From Clostridium sp. CM027 (GTDB lineage Bacteria; Bacillota; Clostridia; Clostridiales; Clostridiaceae), in assembly GCF_024730565.1 (NCBI RefSeq), contig NZ_CP077725.1, forward strand, positions 3,786,540 to 3,850,539: a stretch of DNA of 64,000 bases, read 5' to 3'. A program made the translations under genes and the position numbers. The notes under the pieces are model-generated. The model made no database searches and was not told the DNA's origin. It saw nothing but the letters and a program-made list of their open reading frames with translations. Each line of letters starts with the position of its first letter. Position 1 is the stretch's first letter. Positions 37,401-45,300 of this stretch are shown here, piece by piece.

Positions 37401-40400
37401 AAGCTAAGAGGATTTTTATCAACATTTTTACCTCAATATATGATACCAGCATATATTATTAAAATTGAGAAAGTACCAATAACATCAAGTGGTAAAACAG
37501 ACATTAAAGCATTACCAAATTCAGATAGTCAAGTTAGTACAAATGAATATGTAGCTCCTAAAAATGAGTGTCAAGAAAAAATAGCTAATGTATGGTCTCA
37601 AGTTCTGGGTTTAGACAAAATTGGAATAAATGATAATTATTTTGTTAGTGGAGGAGACTCCATAAAGGCAATACAGATATATTCAAGATTAAATGCTTTA
37701 GGTATTCAATTTGAAATTAAAGATTTATTTAAATATCCAACTATTGAAAAAATAAGTGAAAGAGTAAAATTTAATATTGAAACTTATTCACAAGATGAAG
37801 TTTATGGGAATGTTAAATTGACAGCAATACAAAAATGGCTTTTAGAAACAGATGGAGCTGAGATATATAACTACAATCAGGCAGTTATGTTTTTTAATGC
37901 CAAGGGGTTCGATGTAAATGCTCTAAAAGAAACTATAAGAGAAATTGTTTCTTATCACGATTCACTTAGAATTCGGTTTGAGAGATGTAACGATGGTATT
38001 GTGCAGACGTATCAAACTATAGAAGATATTCAGGATATATGTGAAATTAATTATATAGATCTAACATCAGAAAAAGATTTGGAAGCAAAAATATTACAAT
38101 ATGCCAATGAAGCACAGAAAGATATTACATTGTTTTCTAAGAAATTATACAATGTTACATTATTCAAAACTAATAAAGGCGATCACTTATTATTTGTTAT
38201 ACACCATATGATTATAGACGGAGTATCTTGGAGAATTCTATCAGAGGATTTAGTACAAGTTTATAAATCTATAAGAGATGGTAAAAAAGTAGAATTATTA
38301 AATAAAACATTATCATTTAAAGAATGGTCAGAAGGTATCAATAGGTATGCACAATCTAAAAATGGGAAATCAAAGTTAAAATATTGGTCTGAAGTTCAAA
38401 CAATAAATAATAGTGAGTTTATAGAAGAAAAGCACCGTTTTGGAACATATGAGCAGACTAATACAGTAAAAGCTGAAATTGAAGAAGAGAATACTAAAAA
38501 ATTATTAACTGTTGCGAACATACCATATAATACAAAAGTTGAAGAAATTCTTTTAACAGCTTTAATTGAAGCTTTTCATCATACTATGAATATAAAAACA
38601 ATAGGAATTGATATTGAGGGTCATGGACGTGAAAAACTATTCGAGCATAGTGATGTATCAAGAACATTAGGTTGGTTTACGTCAATATATCCAGTTGTTT
38701 TAAATATGGAAGAAACAATCGAAAAATCAATTTGTACAATTAAAGAAAGTATGAGGAAAATACCTAACAAGGGTATTGATTATTCCATTTTGAAATATTT
38801 AAATCCATATGAAGAACAGTTAAATAAAGTTTCTCAAATAAGCTTTAATTATTTAGGACAAATAGAAAAACTTAAAGGTGAGGAAATAACACTATCAGAT
38901 ATGGCTATAGGAGAAGCGGTAAATGGAAAAATTGCACGTAAATATGCTTTAGATATTAGTTGTAAAATTGAGAACTCAGTATTTAAGATTGCATTTGATT
39001 ATTCAGCGCACTTATTTAATGATGAAGTTATTAATAAATTATCTGAAAATTACGTACAAGCACTTGAACGATTAATAAATCACTGCGCTTCAGTTAAAGA
39101 AATAAAAAAAACTCCTTCAGATTATGGATTAGATATTTCTATTAATGAGTTTAATACAATTGTAAGTAATAGACTGAAAAATATAGAGAATATATACCCA
39201 TTAACACCAATGCAGCAAGGAATGTTATTTCATGCATTACTTAATACAGATTCGGATGCGTATTGTGAAAAAATGGTGATGGATTTAGAAGGCGAAATTG
39301 ATTTGGAATTATTTAAAAATTCAGTTGATGCTGTAACTAGAAAATATGAGATTTTTAGAACAGCTATAATTAATAATGGATTAAGTAGTCCGATTCAAAT
39401 GGTTTTAAAGGAAGTACCAAGTAGCTTTAATTATTTTGATTACAGTGAGGGTAACTATAGTGAGTTTGAAAAAGATTATTTAAGCAAATTTGATTTTGAA
39501 AATGCAAAATTAAGTAATATTACATTGGTTAAGTTAGGTAATGAGAAGTATAAATGTATATGGAACTTCCATCATATAATATTAGACGGTTGGTCAGTTG
39601 CAATTGTCCTTGAGGAGTTATTCCAATATTATATTAAGCAGCGTAAAGGTATTGTTATTGAGAGTAATTCAGAAGGAAATTATGTTGAATTACTTTCATG
39701 GCTTGGAAACAAGGATAAGGAACTTGCAAAAGAATATTGGAGTGATGTTTTTAATGGATATAATACAGCAGTTACAATTCCAAATGAGAAAGTGTCAAGT
39801 GAATATGATTTAGAAGAAATGGATTTTTATTTAAATGAACAACAAACTACTAGATTAAAAGAACTAGCTAGTAAAAATAATGTAACATTTAGTACTGTTG
39901 TGCAAGTACTATGGGGAATTATACTTCAAAAAATAAACAATACTAAAGATGCAGTCTTTGGTACAGTTATATCTGGTAGACCAAAAGATTTAAAAAATGC
40001 AGAAAAAATAGTTGGTATGTTTATTAATTCTATCCCGGTTCGTGTAGAGACTATGGAGAATGATAGTTTTACAGATTTAATAAGCTCATTCCAAGGACAG
40101 TTAGTTAAATCAGAGGAGTTTGGCTATTATCCACTTTATGAAATTCAACATTGTTCTGAGTTAAAGGATAACTTAATAAATCATGTTGTAGCATTTGAAA
40201 ATTATCCTGTTAATGAGTTAATGAAAAATGAATTTAAAAAGGAAGTTTGTGGATTCGAAATTAAAGATATTGTTATGAGAGAACATACTAATTATCAATT
40301 TGGTGTAGTATTTACTCCAGGTAATAAGTTGAAAATTAATATAACATATAATAAGAATGCATTTGATGGTAACAGCATTAAAAACATTGGGGAGTATTAT

Positions 40401-42353
40401 ATGTATCTAGTTGAGACGGTAGTGAAGGCACCTAAAGCACCAATAAATAGAATATCAATAATGGATAAAAAAGGAGAAGAAAAAATACTGCAAGTTTTTA
40501 ACCAAAAAGTAAAATCAAATAATGAAAATGTAATAGATTTATTCAGCGAACAGGTGAAAAACTTTCCATTAGCGGAAGCGGTAAGTTTTGAGGAAAGTAA
40601 AATAAGCTACGGGGAGTTGAATGCACTATCAAATGGGGTAAGTGATTCTATTATTAAAAGTGGAATAGAAATTGGAGAAACAGTGGCATTTATGTGCGAC
40701 AGGTCATTAAATATGGCTGTAGGAGTAATAGGCATAATGAAATCTGGTGCTGTGTATATCCCAATAGATACAAAACTTCCAAGTGACAGAATACAATTTA
40801 TGTTTGACGATAGTAAGGTTAAGTTAGTAGTTGCAGATAAAAACAATTTAGAAAAAGCAAAGAAACTTGGAGTTAAAGTAATAGAAATTGACAGTATAGA
40901 AGCTAAAGAAGATATGGTGGGAGAAGTAGGGCAAAATGCATATATTATTTATACATCTGGAAGTACAGGGAAACCAAAAGGTGTATTAGTATCACATAAT
41001 AACTTAGGTTCATCAATAAAGTGGAGAAAAGAGGAATATAAGTTAGATGCAAGTGATAATGTTATGCAGCTATTCGCATACGGGTTCGATGGTTTTATGA
41101 CAAGCTTTTACACACCAATAGTATCTGGCTCAACAGTGGTGTTAGTAACAGAGGAAAACGCAAAAGATGTAGTAGCTTTAAGAAAAATAATAAAAGAAAC
41201 TAAAGTAACTCACTTTATAGCAGTACCAGCATTGTGTTTAGCAATATATGAAGATATTACAAAAGAGGAAGCTGAAACTGTAAGAATGATAACAACAGCT
41301 GGTGATAAGTTAATAGTAGATGTAATAAAGAATGTAAGGAAAGTAAATAGTAATACTGAATTAATAAATGAGTATGGACCAACAGAATGTAGTATAGTAG
41401 CTACTGCTAAGAGAAATGCACAGGATTGCGAATATAGCTCAATTGGAAAGCCAATAGTAGGAACAATGGTATATGTAATGGATAAAGATGGAAATTTAAA
41501 CCCGGAAGGTATAGCTGGGGAAATTGTAATTGGTGGAAATGGAGTTGCCGTAGGATATTTAAATAGAGAAGAACTAACTAAAGAGAAGTTTGTGCAAAAT
41601 CCATACTCCAAGGGAAAAATGTACAAAACAGGTGATAAAGGTAGATGGTTAAGTAATGGAGAAATAGAATTTTTGGGAAGAATAGATAATCAGGTAAAAA
41701 TAAGAGGGTATAGAATTGAGCCACAAGAAATAGAGAATATATTAGAAACAATAGATGGAATAAAAACTGTGGCAATAAAGTTAATAAATGGTGAATTATG
41801 TGGCTATTACACAAGTGATTCAATAATGTCAGAGAGTAATATAAAAGAAAAAACAAGAAAATATCTACCAGAATATATGGTGCCTAAAAATATAATGGAA
41901 ATCAATGAAATGCCTTTAACAAGCAATGGGAAGATAGACTACAAAAATTTGCCTGAAATAGAAAAAGGCATTGCAATTGAACGGTTAAAGCCAGAAACAT
42001 TACAAGAAAAACAAATGTGGGACATATGGAAAGAGGTATTAAGTCATGATGATTTTGGAATCAATGATAACTTTTTTGATATTGGTGGTAACTCATTAAA
42101 AGTTATGTCATTACACTCTAAAATAGATAAGGTATATCCAGGAACAATGGAGTTGGCAGATTTATTTTCTTATTCTACAATTAAAAAAACATGCGAATAT
42201 TTGTTTAATAAAGAAAAAGAAGAGGACCAGTATCGATTAGAGAGTAATATTGATGAAAAAGTAGATATGGAAAGTACAATTATGGATATGTTATTAAATG
42301 AAGAGAATATGGATACTGATGAGATGGTTAATAAAATTATGAGCTTAAAATAG
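27753..42353 (+). CDS. Four-module non-ribosomal peptide synthetase (4866 aa)
   Basis: Cytoplasmic multienzyme with domain order (half-C)-A1-T1-C2-A2-T2-E-C3-A3-T3-E-C4-A4-T4-tail. C2, C3 and C4 have intact HHxxxDG (HHIAVDG near 939, HHILMDG near 2444, HHIILDG near 3940). Both E domains have HHxIxDGVSWRI and the SFNYLG motif. Carrier serines lie in GGNSL (T1, T4) and GGDSI (T2, T3, the ones followed by E). C3 and C4 start SPMQ/TPMQ-x-GMLFH, as expected after an E domain. Extrapolated A-domain codes: A1 and A4 Tyr-like, A2 unclear, A3 Thr. The start is ATG 27753, after AAAAGGGG. The acidic tail (MDMLLNEENMDTDEMVNKIM) is a probable docking helix for the hybrid protein encoded 18 nt downstream. 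There is no thioesterase. Confidence 0.95.
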   Translation: MINIVESREKWVDTLKKFENKSVFKNIKSKGSITLEKKTFPNKYLNVLNSNEKIEGMGNILSFFSAIVSIVLNKYTNSNVFIGVKSNTGRYVPVFADFENNTPFVTLVRQVEDDYIMADKHQNFNIKSISRKLGLKVSCIDELFEIGITSQEYDTSVNLVETKCNCIFKVNKYNFEIYYNSNIYSEYDIEVIGKSIMAVFETVVKIPQLEINRISIIGKKQEEEILQVYNREIEHNNENVIGLFSEQVKNYPSAEAVRFEESKISYEELNALSNGVSDSIIKNGIKAGQTVAFMCDRSLNMAVGVIGIMKSGAVYIPIDTKLPSDRMKFMFEDSDVKLVIADKNNLKKAKEIGVKVIEIDSIEAAENTIGEVGENAYIIYTSGSTGKPKGVLVSHNNLGSSIKWRKEEYKLDASDNVMQLFSYGFDGFMTSFLTPIVSGSTVVLVTEENVKDVVALRKIIKETKITHFIAVPALCLAIYEDITKEEAETVRIITTAGDKLIIEVIKKIKEVNKNTELINEYGPTECSIVATAKRNANDCGNSSIGKPIIGALIYIMDQYGNLLPENVAGEIVIGGNGVAVGYLNREDLTKEKFVQNPYNKGRMYKTGDKGRWLSNGEIEFLGRIDNQVKIRGYRIELQEIENILETIDGIKTAAIKLVNGELCGYYTSDSIMLEDNIVEGIRKNLPEYMVPKNIIKINEMPLTSNGKIDYKNLPEIEKNIISERIKPETLQEKQMWDIWKEVLGNDDFGTNDKFFEIGGNSLKGIIMASKVSQRSGKKVTLPLLMNNDSIKLFVCAVEKLSSNEVVKIKKADAQDTYELTALQQGIYMSCEFDDTGIGYNVPLVMKVEGALDISRVQKVAQKLLNRHKILRTVYIRTNEGIHQQVKENISISVDFVKSNKSIEEEFTKFLRAFNFEKAPLLRMQIVECNNIKYIMFDSHHIAVDGISMSILYDEFCALYEGKELEVQDIEFIDYSVWQNGKEGQSLVKNNMNYWIERFKDWNGISNITTDFPRDSIIRLKGKTLNFDIGVELTDKVNKFCSQNAVTPYMMLLGVYSILLGKYTGQNDVTIGLPSYGRYSEQFEKMVGMFVNSLPVRVYPKSEKNFIELLNEIKDDVPLALTNEGCSIEKIVSGLGLTSESGTNPLFSTMFALHDIPINEHKIHGLRLSKVKIEQNSSKFDITLDAQEENKIMNFQLRYNSNLFKLETMEKFIKHFINLIEETTSSPKAPIYKLNMLSIEEYDQIVIQNNNTHVEYKYKNSNIKELFERQVILKPNSIAVSFNGEGLTYKEVNDRANNLAYKLLDSNISRGCVVPIIADRSFEMLIIEIAIMKSGATFCPLDPSWPSARINMIIDEIGAGFVITSTQSKVLEEVSVGKWEVTLKDIGTKSENPHVEILSSDVVYIIYTSGSTGKPKGVVVPYRGIINRLMWMNERLGINGSNSVLNTTNYVYDSSVWQMFWPLINGGKTVIPVPNAIMSAEYITKVIADEKITITDFVPSVFNVIVSEMKESKHSLETLDSLNWIIIGGEEIKQNSVHDFMKLFPDTQCINLYGPTEASIGCVYKVISKEENGVIPIGKPISNVNILLLDDNMQPVPRGVIGEIYIAGICLADGYYKDNEKTSKVFIKNSFSEIDSEYLYKTGDVAKWGENWDIYFLGRRDYQVKIRGFRIETQEIEDKVLKLEGVNQCTVIDYESDEGDKYLCGYFTAKEDIGQEDVRSYLVSQLPNYMIPTFIIKLDEIYITMSGKVDRKRLPKPQFDILDREIILPKTKEEKLLAIAWKDVLNLKGVGINDNFFAIGGDSIKALQIASHLKKAGLEFTMQQLFSNPTIAQLAKKVTYVNQKKYDVVTGEVDLSPVQKRFFDTYDSRLYFNQAIMVFREEGFKLDLVRKSFKYIVSQHDMLRARFSTCNEVVKQVIGEVEDDYFIIEEFKVFNEVNEEQLIGEIVESIHQKINLSSELIRLAVIKTKRGDHLMIAMHHLIVDGVSWRIILKNFIEAYENICKGIVYEVDNKSKSYKEYVEYLKRYSNNEKLNKQVRYWENINSKNNVDIKEEVLFGDREHITMEINPQVSKKLLKDVNKIYNTQPNDILLSALALAFNKIDSSKNLLVDLESIGRVLPGQGFDYAQTVGWFTAIYPVNIEIAENNIGKTICLVKDNLRCVPENGLGYQVLRYYTHKLKGALDSSISFNYLGEVDFESQSDIGTKLSDYPAGSMISPAMKTKYMLDINVKFYNDKLMISFDYSKSKYNEAIINDLANSFKDVCEAIVQHCEEETNIIKTPSDFGDSSLNFNELDKIYENVGQDIERIYKLSPMQSGMLFHSLLDNESKSYFEQNYITLQGEIDVEALKKAYCMLIKNCDIFRTVFMYENLQEPRQIVKNYENTQINFKFEDISTDNTFDEKNRIVDEYCIKDKKEGFNLQVGPLIRMKLFKLDEISYRLILSDHHILMDGWSMSIVFKEIFENYESIINGNILNEKHLNQYNKYIDWVLDQDEDAAMNFWKDKIQTCDTSSNLKGSDKKYSTYKQKKHRIKLSKEISSMLIKTAEDCGVTLNSAMQSVWALVLMSYCNTNDVVFGTVVSGRSSAIDGIEDMIGLFINTLPVRVNVNENIKFEEVVKNVQSDFIDMEEFSYYPLASIQALSILGDNLLSHIFVFENHPMKQVMDSMGENNLLPVIKDIDAFEQTNYDLNIIIVPSDEIIIDFVYNSNEYEEWFINQLSRHYLNALERVSNNFDVYLDEIDILDKFDYSKMLTEFNQPSVGYPHNKTIIDLFMEQVEKNGNRMAIKCEDREFTYNEVNNISSAIARKLVNTGVKSNDIVGLLMEQTEYIVISALGVLKAGAAYMPLDRYYPVERLEFMIEDSNAKAVLFKGDKYGVKSERIFVDVTLDNLEESVENLNVYIKPSDMAYVIYTSGTTGKPKGVMIEHKNVVRLMINDNNLYDFNKNDIWTMFHSFCFDFSVWEMYGALLFGGKLIVVPRNIARNTISFVKLVEKEKVTVLNQTPTAFNAFSEQVILTNNIGLNLRYIIFGGEALQTTLLNSFHKMYINVKLINMYGITETTVHVSYKEIGQYEIDNNICNIGVPIPTLRVNIVDRNMKLLPIGMPGEMIVSGEGVGRGYINRDELNLEKFISHTYEKVGTRTYRSGDLAKYLPNGELEYLGRIDEQVKIRGYRIELGEIKEAMLKHEYINDSVVTIKKDKLGTNNLIAYYVSEKSLDIEKLRGFLSTFLPQYMIPAYIIKIEKVPITSSGKTDIKALPNSDSQVSTNEYVAPKNECQEKIANVWSQVLGLDKIGINDNYFVSGGDSIKAIQIYSRLNALGIQFEIKDLFKYPTIEKISERVKFNIETYSQDEVYGNVKLTAIQKWLLETDGAEIYNYNQAVMFFNAKGFDVNALKETIREIVSYHDSLRIRFERCNDGIVQTYQTIEDIQDICEINYIDLTSEKDLEAKILQYANEAQKDITLFSKKLYNVTLFKTNKGDHLLFVIHHMIIDGVSWRILSEDLVQVYKSIRDGKKVELLNKTLSFKEWSEGINRYAQSKNGKSKLKYWSEVQTINNSEFIEEKHRFGTYEQTNTVKAEIEEENTKKLLTVANIPYNTKVEEILLTALIEAFHHTMNIKTIGIDIEGHGREKLFEHSDVSRTLGWFTSIYPVVLNMEETIEKSICTIKESMRKIPNKGIDYSILKYLNPYEEQLNKVSQISFNYLGQIEKLKGEEITLSDMAIGEAVNGKIARKYALDISCKIENSVFKIAFDYSAHLFNDEVINKLSENYVQALERLINHCASVKEIKKTPSDYGLDISINEFNTIVSNRLKNIENIYPLTPMQQGMLFHALLNTDSDAYCEKMVMDLEGEIDLELFKNSVDAVTRKYEIFRTAIINNGLSSPIQMVLKEVPSSFNYFDYSEGNYSEFEKDYLSKFDFENAKLSNITLVKLGNEKYKCIWNFHHIILDGWSVAIVLEELFQYYIKQRKGIVIESNSEGNYVELLSWLGNKDKELAKEYWSDVFNGYNTAVTIPNEKVSSEYDLEEMDFYLNEQQTTRLKELASKNNVTFSTVVQVLWGIILQKINNTKDAVFGTVISGRPKDLKNAEKIVGMFINSIPVRVETMENDSFTDLISSFQGQLVKSEEFGYYPLYEIQHCSELKDNLINHVVAFENYPVNELMKNEFKKEVCGFEIKDIVMREHTNYQFGVVFTPGNKLKINITYNKNAFDGNSIKNIGEYYMYLVETVVKAPKAPINRISIMDKKGEEKILQVFNQKVKSNNENVIDLFSEQVKNFPLAEAVSFEESKISYGELNALSNGVSDSIIKSGIEIGETVAFMCDRSLNMAVGVIGIMKSGAVYIPIDTKLPSDRIQFMFDDSKVKLVVADKNNLEKAKKLGVKVIEIDSIEAKEDMVGEVGQNAYIIYTSGSTGKPKGVLVSHNNLGSSIKWRKEEYKLDASDNVMQLFAYGFDGFMTSFYTPIVSGSTVVLVTEENAKDVVALRKIIKETKVTHFIAVPALCLAIYEDITKEEAETVRMITTAGDKLIVDVIKNVRKVNSNTELINEYGPTECSIVATAKRNAQDCEYSSIGKPIVGTMVYVMDKDGNLNPEGIAGEIVIGGNGVAVGYLNREELTKEKFVQNPYSKGKMYKTGDKGRWLSNGEIEFLGRIDNQVKIRGYRIEPQEIENILETIDGIKTVAIKLINGELCGYYTSDSIMSESNIKEKTRKYLPEYMVPKNIMEINEMPLTSNGKIDYKNLPEIEKGIAIERLKPETLQEKQMWDIWKEVLSHDDFGINDNFFDIGGNSLKVMSLHSKIDKVYPGTMELADLFSYSTIKKTCEYLFNKEKEEDQYRLESNIDEKVDMESTIMDMLLNEENMDTDEMVNKIMSLK
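28381..30040 (+). repeat. A-T module repeat, first copy
   Basis: About 1.65 kb that recurs at exactly +12060 bases (40441-42100) without net insertion or deletion. In one 60-base stretch (28921-28980) only one base differs. The repeat runs from the end of the C lobe (NRISI) to just after the carrier serine. Confidence 0.85.
28470..30160 (+). other. NRPS module 1: A1-T1, Tyr-like
   Basis: A3 motif YTSGSTGKPKG near residue 379, carrier IGGNSLKG near 757. Aligning by eye with GrsA-Phe gives binding-pocket residues D-G-T-I-T-A-E-I-V-K. From memory this differs at two places from the published Tyr-type code DGTITAEVAK. Nearly identical in DNA to module 4. Confidence 0.6.
30180..34620 (+). other. 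NRPS module 2: C-A2-T-E, unknown D-residue
   Basis: C with HHIAVDG, A2 with YTSGSTGKPKG near residue 1407, carrier GGDSIKA, E with HHLIVDGVSWRI near 1978. The extrapolated code is D-S-W-D-I-G-L-I-G-K, which I cannot match to a known substrate. The acidic residue at pocket position 278 would suit a basic side chain, but this is weak. The E domain indicates a D-residue. Confidence 0.6.
34640..39140 (+). other. NRPS module 3: C-A3-T-E, D-threonine
   Basis: C with HHILMDG, A3 with YTSGTTGKPKG near residue 2909, carrier GGDSIKA, E with HHMIIDGVSWRI near 3485. The extrapolated code D-F-W-N-I-G-M-V-H-K is the standard threonine code. With the E domain, D-threonine (or D-allo-threonine) is expected. 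Confidence 0.75.
39170..42225 (+). other. NRPS module 4: C-A4-T4, Tyr-like
   Basis: C with HHIILDG, A4 with YTSGSTGKPKG near residue 4400, carrier IGGNSLKV near 4777. The pocket residues equal those of A1 (D-G-T-I-T-A-E-I-V-K). No E domain, so an L-residue is expected. It hands over to the KS of the next protein. Confidence 0.6.
40441..42100 (+). repeat. A-T module repeat, second copy
   Basis: Second copy of the A-T unit of module 1, in module 4. It ends at GGNSLK, after which the two modules diverge completely, as expected for a recombined or gene-converted block. Confidence 0.85.
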
Positions 42354-42371
42354 AGTGAAAAGGAGAAGAAT

Positions 42372-45300
42372 ATGAAAGAGGAGATAAAATATTTAATTCA
42401 GTGTGCTTCTAAAAACATCTTAGATAAACGAATGGTAGCTAAAATAATATCTATAATGAGTAGTGCATTAAGTGAAAAAAATGAACAATTTGCAATTGTA
42501 GGAATTAGCGCGAATATGCCAAGAGCAGAGGATAAGAATAAATTTTGGGATGTTATAGCTAACTCTACGGATTGTATAGTAGACTTTCCAAAAGATAGAA
42601 TGGATTTTGCAAAAAAATATCTTAACTATATAGGCTTTGATGATGACGTAATTTTTGCAAAAGGGGGGTACCTTGAAGGCATAGAAAACTTTGATTATTC
42701 GTTTTTTGGAATTACTCCTGCTGAAGCAAAATTAATGGATCCAAATCAAAGGTTATTTTTGCAAGAGGCTTTCAATTGTTTGGAAGATGCAGGGTATGGT
42801 AATAAGGTATTGTCAGGAAAAAATGTTGGCGTATTTGTAGGATATGATAATTCTACAGTAAATGAGTATCGTCAGATTATTTCTGATGTATCACCTGAAG
42901 CATTAACACTGGCACTTGCAGGGAATATAGTACCTGCGATTGCTAGTAGAATATCCCATATATTAGATTTTCATGGACCAGCAATGGTTATAGATACAGC
43001 TTGTTCATCAGCATTGCTTGCCGTTCATATGGCATGTATGTGTATACAAAGCAATCAATGTCAATCAGCAGTTGTAGGTAGTGTAAAGTTAAGTATGTTA
43101 CCTATAGTGATAGGCGAAAAGTTGGGTGTAGAGGCAGGAGATTGGAAAACTAAAGCTTTTGATGACAGTGCAGATGGAACGGGTGTTGGTGAAGGTGTTG
43201 GTGCAATTTTTATTAAACCTTTAAAAAAGGCCATTAAAGATGGCGATGACATTTATGCTGTGATTAAGGGCGGGGTGAGTAATCATGATGGAAATTCAAT
43301 AGGACTTACTGCTCCAAACCCATTAGCTCAAGAAAAAGCTATTTTAGGTGCTTGGGAAAATGCAGGAGTTAAGGGGGATACTATATCGTACATAGAGGCT
43401 CATGGAACAGGTACAAAGATAGGAGACCCAATAGAGATTCAGGGTTTAACAAAATCATTTTTAAAGTATACAGATAAAAAACAATTTTGCGCTATAGGTT
43501 CTGTAAAAACAAATATTGGGCATTTGGATCATGCATCTGGGATTGCATCTATAATAAAAGTTGCGTTAGCCTTAAAAAAAAGAAAATTACCACCTACATG
43601 TAACTTTAAATCACCAAATAGGATAATTAACTTTATTAACTCACCATTTTATGTTAATACAAAACTTAGAGAATGGGAGTGTGGTGAAACACCTCTAAGA
43701 TGTGGTATAAATTCATTTGGATTAAGTGGAACTAATGTTCATTTAGTATTAGAGGAGGCTCCTAAAAAACAAAACTATAATAACAGTGGGATTTCAGTAT
43801 TAGTGTTATCAGCAAAAAGTGAATTTTCATTAAAGAAATATCTAGGAAGTATGAGAATATTTCTTGAGGAAACACAAGAGAATTTTAATGATATATGTTA
43901 TACAACGAATTGTTGTAGAGGGCATTATACATATCGGGTAGCAATTGTGGCTGATAGTTGCATGGACGCAGCTAAAAAAATAAATTATCTAGAAATGGAA
44001 AAGGATTTAGTAACACAAGGAGAACAGATTTACTATGGAATAGAAGATCAAACAAAGTATAAAAAAGAATTAATTGATGAAGATATTTTACAAACTACTG
44101 ATGATATAAAAAAGAATATGCTTAGTGATTTAGCTAAAAAGTATTGTACAGGTATAGAAATAAATTGGGATAAGCTATATGAAAAACCTAGTAGAGTTCA
44201 TCTACCACCTTATCCATTTGATATGAAGAAATGTGTAATTGAAATACCATATGTTGATAAGGATATAAGTAAAGTTAGAAAAGAAATATATGAGAAATCA
44301 GAAAAGAATATACTGGTTATTGGTAATTGTTCTGGTGTATCAGAAGAAGTTGTTTCAATAGTGGCAAATACTTGGGGAAATGTATTAGGAATTGATGAAG
44401 TAAATGTAAATGATAATTTATTCAAACTTGGAGGAGACTCCATTTTTGCAATGAAGGTCTTTAATATTTTAAAAAATCTTATTGGTGAGAAAGTGGAAAT
44501 AAAAGATATAATGGGAAGCGGCGATTTTATAACTCTTGCAAAAACAATGGAAAGCAAGTTTGATAATAAAAACATAGGCGTGATTTCTCATAACAAAATT
44601 AATGAACATAGTTCAATTAATGAATATAAATTGACTCCGCAGCAAGAAAGGTTATTTTTAATTAATCTTATGGACAGTGATTCTAAAGCATATAATATGC
44701 CTACTGTTATGATAATTGAAGGTAAGATTGATATTAATAAGCTTGAAAATTCATTCAAAAAGCTTATTGCTTCTCAGGAAAGCCTTAGAACATCATTTAA
44801 TGAAAATAATGGACAAGTATTTGCTAAAATACATAACAATGTTGACTTCTCTTTGGAAATTATTGAGTGTAATAATGGTGATTATGATAGTGCAATTGAA
44901 GAGTTCATTAAACCATTTGATTTTAATAAAGCACCTTTATTAAGAAATGGAATAATAAAGGTATTTGAAAATAAACATTTACTATTATTCGATATTCATC
45001 ACATTATTTGTGATGGAATGTCAATAACTATATTAATTGAAGAATTAATGAAGTTTTATATTGGAGACAATGAAAGGGCAACTAAATTAAAATATAGTGA
45101 TTATGCAATAGCTCTTAATAAGAAAAATGAAACAGGAGATTATAAGAAACAAGAAGAATTCTGGAAAAAGCAATTATCAGGAAAAATAACAAGGCTAAAT
45201 ATGCCAAATACTAAAATTCGTCCACAAGTACAACAATTTGAGGGGTTAAGAATATCAAAGGATTTGTCAAAAGAACTTACTGAATCAATTAAGGATTTAG

